From assembly GCA_904066235.2 (NCBI GenBank), contig CAJFCV020000004.1, positions 496,001 to 560,000 on the forward strand: a DNA stretch of 64,000 nucleotides. The letters run 5' to 3'. The notes under the pieces are model-generated. The model was not told the DNA's origin. It searched no databases and saw only the letters and a list, made by a program, of their open reading frames with translations. The DNA is from Bursaphelenchus xylophilus (lineage: Eukaryota > Nematoda > Chromadorea > Rhabditida > Aphelenchoididae). This document shows positions 44,744 to 55,342 of this stretch, in pieces. The translations under genes were made by a program, and so were the position numbers. The stretch's first letter is position 1; each line of letters begins with the position of its first letter.

Positions 44744-46062
44744 AATGAGTGTATACGATGTTAGAAACGTCCACAAAAACATTGACTGATTTTTAACGAC
44801 ACTTTTAGACCTTTGCGGGATTTTAAAATTTTTCGTATAAAATGTCCCTTAACAGTAAAATCGTAAATTTTAAAGTCGACAAATCTTTTATTCACTCTAT
44901 TTACCTTTTTTATGGTGGTATCTCATCAACTTTAGTTTTTATTCCTCTCAAAACATCAAAAATTATAGTAAAAATTTTGAAATTTCCTAAATTTTAAAAT
45001 ACGGGTTTTCCAAAGTTTCAATAATCCGCTTTCCTTAAAATCGTGCATAGATAGTCTATCTAGGCTGCAGATCAATACCTCAAAATTTTAGTTCAAGCCC
45101 TGTTAGCAGAGCCGAGATATTCAACTAACTTTACAGACAAGTCATTATGTAAAATGAAGAGAGACGGCCGGAGAAAAAAGCCTTTTTTGGACGAAAACGG
45201 ATATATTTTTAACTGTAGAGAAAAATCGAAGCTTGGAAGCTATTAGATATGGTAAGAAAAAAATGTTTTGGTCATCCATCAGATGTTTATACATTCTTTG
45301 CCGCAGGCGGAAGACATTGCTGAACAAACACAAAATTACAGTAAATTGTTAAATTTCGCTATGTCATTGAAATACAGACGGACGATCCCAATGTTTTTTA
45401 CGCCAGACAGCATTCATCGAAGCAACAGAACATGGTGTTTGGGTTACCATGATAAATTACTTTACAGTGATGACCCAAAAATCAAGCCGTTTATGGAAAC
45501 ATCATTTTTTGTATATAGACGTTTGATTGATCATCAAAACGTTTTTTCATGCCATATCTAATAGCTTCTGAGCTTAGATTTTTCTTTACGATTAAAAATG
45601 TTTCGGTTTTTATCCAAAAAAAAGCGTTTTTCTCCGGCCGTCTCTCTTCATTTTGCACAATGACTTGTCTGTAAAAATGGTTGGATATCTCGGCTCTGCT
45701 AGCAGGGCTTGAGCCAAAATTTTAAGGGATTGATCTGTAGCCTAGATGGAATATCTGTGCAGGATTTCAAGGAAATTGGAGCATTCAAGCTTGAGAAAAC
45801 GCATTTTAAAATTTAGGAAATTTCAAAATTTTTATTATAATTTTTGATGTTTTGAGAGCAATAAAAAATGAATTTGATGGGATACAACGATAAAAAAGCT
45901 AAATAGAATGAGTAAAAGCCCTTCTGACCTTTGAATTTGCGGTTTTACTGCTAGGGGACATTTTATACGAAAAATTTTAAAATCCCGGAAAAGTCTCAAA
46001 TTTCCGTAAAAATCGGTCATTGTTTTTGTGGACGTTTCTACCATCGTATACACTCATTTCCA
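44744..46062. repeat. 1.3-kb palindrome with roughly 500-bp arms
   Basis: The left arm starts GAGTGTATACGATG (44744) and the right arm ends with its inverse (CATCGTATACACTC, about 46049). Matching inner segments include TTTTCGTATAAAATGTCCC with its inverse at 45958, and the family-F-like TGCAAAATGAAGAGAGACGG region (45150) with its inverse (45640). The loop (about 45255-45580) is unrelated to the arms and carries an open reading frame. Confidence 0.88.
45268..45561 (+). CDS. Unrecognised ORF in palindrome loop (97 aa)
   Basis: An uninterrupted frame fills the loop between the two arms. It starts MVIHQMFIHSLPQAEDIAEQ, has normal amino-acid complexity (RRTIPMFFTPDSIHRSNRTW; LIDHQNVFSCHI at the end) and does not resemble the repeat frames around it. 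A possible acceptor (TTTGCCGCAG) at about 45307 suggests the real coding part may start at AEDIAEQ. No family was recognised. It may be a captured host exon or a remnant of an element-encoded protein. Confidence 0.35.
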   Translation: MVIHQMFIHSLPQAEDIAEQTQNYSKLLNFAMSLKYRRTIPMFFTPDSIHRSNRTWCLGYHDKLLYSDDPKIKPFMETSFFVYRRLIDHQNVFSCHI

Positions 46063-49000
46063 CCGCAAAAAAGCCCAGAGATCACCGCAAATCGGCATAA
46101 TTTGATATCATTTTACATCAGCATTATGTTTATTCGTTTCACCAACTTCTCTCCCCTCCAATTCCGATCCGACCTTCACGCGTCGCCGGCAGATAAGGCA
46201 GAAAGCCGGCATTTGTCGCCGAAATCTCCCATCTTGCCATCGCATTCGTCATTGACCCAAACGCCGAGGAATTTGGGTGGTGGGCGCTCCGAGTGCACAC
46301 TGCACTCAATGGGAAAACGAAATTAGGCATTGCGATCGAGGGGAGAGCAAAATTATGTCTCGGGAGGGCTGCGAAAGTCCGAATGGGCTGAGAAAACGAG
46401 ATAATATTCGTTTATTCGGCACAAAATACATATTATTCAATTAAAAAATGCAAAAATATCCCAGAAATAAGGGAAAATTTTTGTTTATTATAAAAAAGCT
46501 TATTATACGAAGGCTTAGTCTAAAAATTTTTGCCCCAAAATTTTCTTGAGACCCCACCTAAATATTAGATTTACTACCGTAGGACGTGGAGAACCGGCTT
46601 CAAGGATGAGGTCATCGTTTTTCCATTGTCTTCTTCGACAAATTCCTTTTCGACTTTTTTCTTATTTTTTATCACGCGGAGGAGTTTGTCATAAAACATA
46701 ACAAGTAATAACAGCTCAGCGGAGAGTACAGTATCCATAATACTAGTTAAACTTAAAAAATAAATCGATTTTTTAACCGAAAATGTCAAAAAAAATTTCA
46801 CAATGTATTGAACATGATGACCAAAAAAGAAATGCATGTAACTCAGCCAATATTTGATCTTTTTGTAAATTTTTTACAGCACTTATAACTGACATCACAG
46901 TAATCATTTGCTGTAAAAATCTTCATACCCGGCGCATCGATCATCAACATATTAACCATGACATTACACATGCCTAAAACAAGGTCCATTCTCCCAAAAT
47001 CATCATTTTATTTATTTTCAAATTACCGCAGCCTATTTCAAAATTACTGCAGGTATTTTTGCGTCATTATGAAGCAATATGCACTCGGCCCTTTTGATTT
47101 TTCATTTTTGCACCACGATTTTCCGAGCGTCGAAATTCCGCGGACCCGCCGATATTGCTGTGTCATGTGGGGAGGAAAGCCAAAAGTCAGGCGTTGGCGC
47201 GTCGCGAAAAAGGGCTTCCCCAAACCCATCGAGAACCCAGCCCACCTCAACTGATCGAACTTTTGCGCTCCGCCCATCGGCGAGCCTCTAAAACCGGGCG
47301 CTCGGCGTTGGGATGTTCATGTTGAGGGCTGGGTGGGCTTTGGACGGCAGTGAAGGTGTCTCTAGAGCGGTGGAAAGGTTGGTTTGCATATTATTGGGTT
47401 ATATATGGTGTGAGGAAGGTCTGTGTGTCGTTATTCTAAAAGATTTGGTCGATTTTGGACCATTTTTGATCAATTTGTTGGATGGACATCAGATCTGATG
47501 TGTAAGGTAATATTTGGTCTATATTTTGCAGAGAATAGAGATCAGAGCGGTCTACGGTAAGTCATAATATTGAATATGGCCTGCTCTAAGACCATGAGAA
47601 ATTTGAAGGCATTGCGCTGAATCAGCATTGTAGTATGCTGATTTTATGAATCGGTCAGAACTAAAGGCTGAACTTGCTGGAAAGGGTCAGAACTGATAAC
47701 AAATGACACTGTAAACCTTTCTACCGCCTTTCTAGACATACTGCCGATAATGAGAATTAATATTTAGGACGTGTCAAGCCAAGTTTTATGATTTAGACCT
47801 AAATTTAGTCGAAAAGTCGAAAAATGATGACATAGTCAAAAAAGCCGTCTAACTTGATATCCGATAGGCCGTTGTCGTTAATACTTCGTGTCTGTCTTCC
47901 CAAATACATCCTCTAATAACGCCCCAAATCTTCTTAAAATCCATTCCAACCCCACCAAGATATGACCTTTTCCTTTCGCTGTTACAGTTGCGATAAACTG
48001 CCCCGAAATGGACATAGTCCGCGGCACGTGTTGCCGATGTCTATGAAAGGCAGACCGATATCTGAAACCGAAACCGCAATCTCTTCGATATCTCGCGTTG
48101 CGATGGATAAACAGCCCTTTTATGGAGCAATTAGTTCCGTCGGTCATCAGAATATTCGCTGACGCAAATCACAAGGTCGTTTTGCGGGTTTATCTGTCTA
48201 GAAAGCTCGGCATTATAGTCGGAATTTCTAGAGGATGCCAGAGAGTTGTGGGCGCGTTCCGGAAGAAGCAGAAATTTGCATATATAAACGAGGGACGGCC
48301 AAAAATGGGTTTGGGGGGACTTATAGGTGATGGAGAAGGTTTTGATCGATTTTTTGAGTAATTAACGTAAATAGCTTTGATAAATTTTTAATGTATGACG
48401 TTCTATATGTCTTGTAGTTTCTATTAAGCCCATTTTTCTTTGAAGGATTACTGTAATTTTCGAGATTTTTCGATTTTTACAAAATTTTACAAAATCAGCC
48501 GTTCTTACCGAAAAATTCAAATTTTATGCAAATTTCTAAATAGATTTTTAAAATTGATGTTCCAAATAAGACCTGCAAGTCTCACACTCCATATTCGATG
48601 CACTTCCGACCTCCAAGCCTCATTCATTATCTTCTTACCACCCAAATTACATCACCACCCACAAAATTTTCTCAATTTGTCAAAAAACCCATTATTCCAG
48701 AAGAATCCACACGATTTTCACCTGCATATTCATTAAGCAATCGTCACATATGGTAATCAGCACAGTTTGAAGTGATTTTATAACACGTCTCGCGTTTATT
48801 GCGTGGGGGTTTCGGTCTTTGTTGTGTGGACGTTTTATGAGTCCATAATCGTTACGCAAATCAATCGTGGATGGTTGAGGGCGTGTTGGACATGGTCTAG
48901 ACATCTCGATGATGTCATTCCGATCATTTCCGATGATTTCCGTGGCATTTTGTCGCGATTTGTTGTTGGCGAACTGCGCCCGAGCTTTCAACGGGAATGA

Positions 49001-50219
49001 AGTTTTCCGCGAGACAAAGTGCCTCGGGCAGCGTTCTGATTGGCTGCGGAATAACAACGAAGAGATTATCGCTGCCTCGCGCGCGATTTTCGACCGTTTC
49101 TCCGCAAAAATGTCGAATTTCTTCCACTTTCTTGATGTTCACCATCTTGTTTTTGATAAACCATTGTGATATTCGATATGAATCCGTGAATTTCACCGTG
49201 AAATAGCTTCTCCAGACCTTGATTGCAAAAATGAACTCAATTTATCCCGAATGCACCGTGTTTTCCCCGCGATTTTGACGTTTTCGCCTTCGAGCCTCAT
49301 GAATAATATAATTTGATGGGAGATTTCCGCTGTAATTTGTAAATCGCTTTCAGAAAACAGACACAAGGCTTCCCTACGCTACTCACACCTGTTGCCGCGC
49401 CGTTTTGGTGTACGGCTTGTCCTTGACGACAAATTTTTTACCTCCAAGGTACCTCAAATTTGTTTCCTGATTGCTCCAATCTTCAAAGCTTCAACTACTA
49501 ACCACTTGTAAAGTAGGTTACTTTGCAGTATTTTGTTTTGTTTTCAAGGCGATTCGAAAGGATTTGATCCTGGGGTTGTGGGGATATTCGTGGTTCTTGA
49601 TTGGATACCAAGTATAATATTTTTGATGTTTTTTAGCGTTTGTTTGATGGGAAATAGGGTGTAGAAGATGTGATGGGGTAGAAGGAAACGGATGGAATTT
49701 GACGGTGGATTCTCGCGGAGTTCCGGGTGATTTTTTCCGAAAATTTGATCTGATGCCATGGATAATATATTTTGATGTTTATTTTGTCGGGATTTTGGGA
49801 GCTTTTGATATGAATAGATGCAGAAAAGAAAACTGATTTTGTTGTGGGTAAATTTAGCCAAGAAAAGCGCTGGATTTTAAAGTTTTTAGCTATTTTTAAC
49901 TTTAGCCATGAATAACCTGGGTTGATGTTTGTTTGCTCGATTTTGTGTCTGAAATTGGTTTCTAAGTGAAGTACAAGCTGTTATGTGTGTTTTACAATAG
50001 CAGGGGCTCAATATTTATCGGGAAATTAGCGATTTTTTTGATGGTTTTGGTCAGATGGATAATATAAATGGGAATTGATGGTTTTTTGCGGATTTTGTTG
50101 GGGATTTGTGCTCATTGAGGATAATATAGCTCATAGAAGAGTTTGAGTACATGATCAGCCATTTATTTTTGTTTTGAATTCGCTTTTCCCCCGATTTTCT
50201 TCAAAATTCCCGACTTCAG
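46063..50219. other. Long non-coding region upstream of the sugar transporter
   Basis: About 4.1 kb without a convincing gene. GC-rich islands in otherwise AT-rich DNA lie at 46140-46335, 47095-47330 and 48960-49110. The last contains CTGATTGGCTGCGG (a CCAAT-type box) and may be an upstream promoter part. TCATGGATAATATAA-like motifs occur at 49297, 49753 and 50050. A small ORF on the minus strand (46738-46574) is listed separately. Confidence 0.5.
46574..46738 (-). CDS. Possible small membrane peptide (54 aa), unrecognised
   Basis: The frame is MDTVLSAELLLLVMFYDKLL followed by a Lys/Glu-rich part (KNKKKVEKEFVEED) and TSSLKPVLHVLR. It has one hydrophobic segment and a charged tail. The same frame is open for 33 more codons upstream, with an AG acceptor-like site just before the ATG. 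Neighbouring frames are AT-rich and poor in codons. No homolog was recognised; it may be a chance frame or a last exon. Confidence 0.25.
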   Translation of the reverse strand: MDTVLSAELLLLVMFYDKLLRVIKNKKKVEKEFVEEDNGKTMTSSLKPVLHVLR

Positions 50220-50270
50220 GTCCCTCCGCCGTCCAAAAAAGGTTGTTGCGCGCTCGAATCGCGCCGCTGA

Positions 50271-53200
50271 ATGGACCATCAAGACTCCATCATCCACCAT
50301 CATCCCGCAGGTCTTCATTCGGAGCCCCAACACCGGCTGCCATGGCGCAATTTCATCAAACTCATCCTGATTGGCTGCGCCATGACCACCATCACCAACT
50401 TCCCGTCCGCCTTCACGCACACCTCGGTGAACACGGCCGTCAAGGAGCTGAAGGGCTACCTGAACGAGAGCTTCGATGAGCGCGGCTGGGAGCTGAACCG
50501 CGAGCAGCAGAGCGTCGTGCACGGCGTCGTGAACTCGTGCTGGTTCGCCGGCCAGGTCATCGGCTCCTTCTTCTCGCCGCTGGTCACGGACAAGTACGGC
50601 CGCAAACGTAAGTTTTGAGGGGTTTTTTGATTTTTTTATTTTGAAAAAAAAAATTTTTGACAAGAAAAGTACTTCTGTGGGTATGGAGGTACAGGTCGAG
50701 ACATATATCAAAAAATTTGCAAAATTTTTCTGATTCAGAATATGTAAAAGTTAGCTGCCTAATTTTGGTTTGTAAGGGTGAAAAAATCCTCTGAACTTTT
50801 CTCGCAACACCACGCAAATGCCTTTTGGAACAAGTTTTTACCAAATCAAAAGGTTTGTTTTGAGCTAAGGTAAACCCTGGCATCTTGACAAGCCTTGAAA
50901 TAGCAAATTTGATTCATACTGCACCTTAATTTGTAGTTCCAATGTAAAAAAGGCGCATTTTCATGGTGTTGCGAGAAAAGTTCTGAGGATTTTTTCACCC
51001 TTACAAACCAAAATTAGGCAGCTAACCTTTGCATGTTCTGAATCAGAAAAATTTTGCAATTTTTGATGCAATCTGCACGGTGCGGAAGGTCAAAAAAGTT
51101 GAAAGGGCTTTTCGAAGAGAAAGGCCACCCGAGTCCATTTAGTCGAGTGGTTAGCGAGCTCAACTTTGAATCGAAAAGTCGGAAGTTCGATCCCCATCGG
51201 GAATATTTGCCGTTTTTATTCTAAAAAAGCATTATTTTTAATATGAATAGAAAATTTTATTGTAAAAAACATTTACTCTTTCTTGATTTTATTATTTTTA
51301 ATTAGACATTTGAAGGAATTTTTGGATAAAATCACTTTTTCCTCAAAAATTCGACATCTTTTGTCGAAAAATTAATGTAGAAAATGATATGAACCGTTTT
51401 CAAAGGGCTAATCCTCTGATTTTAGCAGCTTACATCTTGTCCACGGCGATGATGACGCTGGCGTGCGCGCTGCAAGCGATCAGCACCATGTTTCCGTACC
51501 CGGAATTCCTGGTGGTGGGCAGGATTTTGGCCTCAATGTTCTCTCCAATGAGCGATGCTGCCTTTGTCCTTTACATGCAGGTAGGCGAATTATTCTCTAT
51601 TTTGAACATTACACTAGAAATTTTTTGAATTTTTCGTTTTGAAAATTTTTTATATTACTTTATATTACACTTGATGTGAAGGTCAAGTATAAGGTAATAT
51701 TGATGTCGAAACCCCTTGTTTCGACATATTTTGCCAAGTAATGCCTATATATTGCCAATTATTTGCAGGAAATCTCGCCCACCGGCATGCGCGGCACGAT
51801 GAGCTCGTTCTTCGCCTCCGGCTACGCGGTTATGGCCCTTCTCGGTGCGGTGTTGGGCATGGAATCGGTGCTCGGCCACTCGTTGCCCCTCTTGTTCAGC
51901 GTCCCGGTGGCGCCCGGTATCATTTCCCTAGTCTTCCTCGCCCTGGTACCCGAAACTCCCAAATTTTTACAACTCGCCGGTGCCAAAAAGTCGCATGCCC
52001 TGCGGCGAGCTCTCGAATTTTATCAGGTAAGGAGTGGAGAGGGATTTTTGAGGAAATTGAAAGAATTTGAGGGGATTTGGAAGTGATTTTGAGGGGTTTC
52101 GAGGAGAGCTGGACTTTTTTAGAGATTTTGGACCAAAAATTACCTTATTTTAGGTTCAAAAAAATCTTTGAGAAAAAATAGGTCCAGATGGACCAAAAGA
52201 CCAAGTGGACTCTAATTTGGCTTGTTTCCCCTCCGGGCATACCGATTTTTTCGACGAAATTTCGATTTTTTTTCCATTTTTCTGGTAATTTTTGCTTTTG
52301 AAATTAGCCATTTTGAAGTGGTCCCCTCTTGCCATAGCCTGAAAATCAGATTTTTTGCAAGATTACTCCCCATGGTTTCAGGGCCCAGCCATGGACACCT
52401 CCTTCTACAAGCCGCTGGCGGACAACGGGCACTCGAAACAGGAGGGCCTCATGACCGAGCGCTCGTTTTGGGACCTGTGGAAACGCCGCGAACTGCGACG
52501 TGCCATCTTCCTCACGTTCGCAGTCTTTGCCCTAGCTCTCCCCTTTTACCCAATCCTCCAAAGCTCCACGCATTTCATGAAGGAGGTGGGAATTAAGGCG
52601 GACATTGCCGAGTTCTCCTCCACCGGCCTCATGATCATGTTTGTGATCGCGAGTGCGATCGGAACCGCCCTCATGTCGCATGTTTCCCGACGCCGATTGA
52701 TCCTCTGGAGCGGGTTCTTCTCGATTCTGTCCATGCTGACCTTTGTGATTGCCGCCAGGTTCAGTCAGACCGGCCTGGTCATGAAGTACATTGCCATGAT
52801 GGGATTTTATGCTTATACTCTGTGTTATGGGTAAGTTGGAGGGGATTTTGGAGTGGAAATGGGGCAAGAGGAAGTCATAGAGGCTTGGAGTGGGTATCTG
52901 GAATTAAAAAGAGGATTTTTAGATGTTTTTGAGACTAATCTTGATTTGGTCATTGATGCATAAAACAATATAAAATTAGTATTTGTTTTTGATGAAAATA
53001 GTATCATTAGTAAGCTTAGAGTGTGATTAGTTTTTTCTGACAATGTGAAATTGATTTTGAGAAGATTTGGGAGAGAAATTTTATATTGTTTTAGGTGGTC
53101 TTCAAAAAACGTGAAGGAAAGTCGGAGGCTATAACTTCCGGCGGAGGCGGCACTGAGACTTCGTATTTGGAATATGTATTTTTAAGCGGCATTAATTTTT

Positions 53201-54187
53201 GTCTATGAAATGACAAGATTTTAAAGTGCAAACTGAGGTCGCCGCGATCTTCTGAAGTAGGGGCATTTCTATCGGTTGAAAATGAGTTTGCACTTTGAAA
53301 TCTTGTTATTTCGTAGGCAAAAATTGATTAATTAACGTCGCTTAAAAATACATATTCCAAGTACGAAGTCTCAGCGCCGCCTCCGCCGGAAGTTATAGCC
53401 TCCGACTTTCCTTCATGTTTTTTGAAGACCACCTAAAACAATATAAAATTTGTCCCCCAAATCTTCTCAAAATCAATTTCACATTGTTAGAAATAACTAA
53501 TCACACTCTAAACTTACTAACTACTATTTTCATCAAAAACGAACACTAATTTTATATTGTTTTACCCATCAATGACCAAATCAAGATTAGTCTCAAAAAC
53601 ATCCAAAAATCCTCTTTTTAGTTCCAGATACCCACTCCAAGCCTCTATCACTTCCTCTTGCCTCATTTCCAATCCAAAAATCATGTACTAGGTGGTCTAC
53701 TACAATATAAAAAATTATTAAAATCATGGTTATTTTTGACTAAATTGTCTCGAATTTCAGCCTCGGCTTCGGCACGGTCTCCTACTTTATTGGCACGGAG
53801 TTCTGCGACATTGAGTACCGGTCGACGGTGTTCTCGGTCTGCTATTCCCTGAACAATATTTTCATTGTCCTCACGAATATGCAGGCGATTTGGGCCTTCA
53901 AAAAGTTCGGACCGATGGCCTTCCTCCCCCTGTTTGGAATCCCATGTGTCACTGCCCTCATCTACTTGTATTTCCGGCTCCCGGAGACCCGGAACCGAGA
54001 CATTGAGGACATTGTGGAGGAGCTCAGATCTAACAGATGTGGCCTCCGTTCGGCTGCATTGCTGAGCGCTGATCACTCCAAAGTGGCGCCAGTTTTCAGC
54101 CAGGTGGAAGAGCTGGATGTGACCGCCATCCAGGCACAGGATACCCCCAAGAAATTGAACACTTCCGAGGAGAGTCTGGCCTCCTGA
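50271..54187 (+). CDS. SLC2/GLUT-like major facilitator transporter (541 aa)
   Basis: Exons are 50271-50607, 51426-51580, 51769-52026, 52382-52830 and 53761-54187 (1626 bp, frame continuous). An acceptor (CCCGACTTCAG) ends at 50219, giving a 51-base leader after likely trans-splicing. Sugar-porter signatures are DKYGRKR after TM2, the TM4-5 loop [17 protein letters not shown] (a variant of PESPRFL), SRRRLIL after TM8, and [16 protein letters not shown] (a variant of PETKG) at the end of TM12. The substrate is probably a hexose or related solute at the plasma membrane; the family is clear, the substrate is not. The N-terminal tail is His-rich ([12 protein letters not shown]). Intron 1 contains a family J element and intron 4 a recent long palindrome. 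Part of exon 4 is duplicated, inverted, at 43728-43883. Confidence 0.93.
50657..51066. repeat. Palindromic element family J, copy 2
   Basis: It lies in intron 1 of the sugar transporter. The left end is GGAGGTACAGGTCGAGACAT. Internal inverted segments CTGATTCAGAATATGTAAAA / TGCATGTTCTGAATCAGAAA and TTTGGTTTGTAAGGGTGAAA / TTTTCACCCTTACAAACC are present. The right terminus is cut off near 51066, where a GCACGGTGC box follows. Confidence 0.82.
52847..53690. repeat. Long palindrome in sugar-transporter intron 4
   Basis: Arms of about 390 bp (52847-53240 and 53300-53690) are inverted copies with few differences. Both contain GGCAAGAGGAAGT, AGAGGCTTGGAGTGGGTATC, TTTTATATTGTTTTAGGTGG and the family G core GGCTATAACTTCCGGCGGAG. 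The left arm begins about 16 bases after the exon 4 donor, so the right arm is an inverted copy of the intron's own 5' part. The high identity suggests a recent origin. Confidence 0.92.
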
Positions 54188-55342
54188 TGGAGAAGATAAA
54201 ATTGGAGGATTGGCAGGGAATTTGAAGGAAATTCGAAAGGAGTTTGACATTGTAACACTCTATTTGGCTGAAGTATGCGGTGGAATCGCTAAATTTTGGA
54301 AATTTTCGGAAAATTTTTGGTTATATTACTTTAGGTGGTTTTGGAATTTTTTGATATTTTTGAAGCGAATTGCTGGGAAAAAGAGATAAAATCGAATGTT
54401 TTGAGTAGTATTTTAGAATTTAGAATAGAAATTATCAAGGTTTGAAAAAATTTGAAAAAAAAAATTATATTACTTTAGGTGATTTTGAAAATTTTTGGTA
54501 TTTTTGAAGCGAATTGCTGGAAAAAAGAGATAAAATAGAATGTTTTGAGTAGTTTTTTAGAATTTAGAATAGAAATTATCAAGTTTTGAAAAAATTTGAA
54601 GAAAAAATTATATTACTTTAGGTTATTTTTGGATATTTTCCCCAAAATTTTGATGAAAATGGATGAATTTAGTGGATTTCACCTCATATCTCAGCTAAAG
54701 AAGGGATTTAGAATTGGTTCTTAGTTTTATAATTACCAAATTTTTGAGATTTTTTAACAATTTTTGAAATTTTTCCCAAATTTTTTAACATTCGACCATG
54801 TTTTCTCAAATTTTAGAGTATGTTGTATAGTTTTGCATCAAAATTGACCCTTTATTTGTTGACTCCCGACTTATTTCGAGCCTAAATTGTTAACTTTTTC
54901 ACCTTTTTTCTCACATTTTGACATAGCTTCAAAAAGCGGAATTTTTTTACAATTTTTTATCAATTTTTACAATTTTTTATAACTTTTTACTGACCTGTAA
55001 CTTCAAAAGTTACTCAACCTGTAAATTTCCCAACTGTTCGAGTTTGTTGTTGACGATTGTTCGTTGAATTCGGATATTAATCTTACATTATACGCAATAA
55101 ACGGGTTACTGAATTAAAATTTGATATTTTTTGATTTTTTTTTATTTTTACAATGTAAAATTTGGTATTTTACATTAAAAAAAAATTTTTTTTCTAAAAT
55201 TGAAAAAAATATAATAATTTATAAAAAAAAAAACTAAGTGAATTTGAAATTTTTTTGAAGAGATCAAGCTATTTTAAGCCTGTAAGTGAGGTAAAAAATT
55301 GAGAACAATATAAATTAAAAAAATAAAATTCGAAAAATCCCG
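54188..55342. other. 3' intergenic region with a 125-bp tandem duplication
   Basis: It lies between convergent gene ends. At 54290-54625 a segment containing GAAGCGAATTGCTGG, TTTTGAGTAG and ATTATATTACTTTAGGT is repeated about two and a half times with a period near 125 bp. The rest is strongly AT-rich and shows no gene. Confidence 0.7.

Noticed and set aside
47140..47330. RNase P/MRP-type RNA suggested by GGGGAGGAAAGCC
   Set aside because: Only one short conserved-looking block; no second conserved region or helix could be placed by eye.
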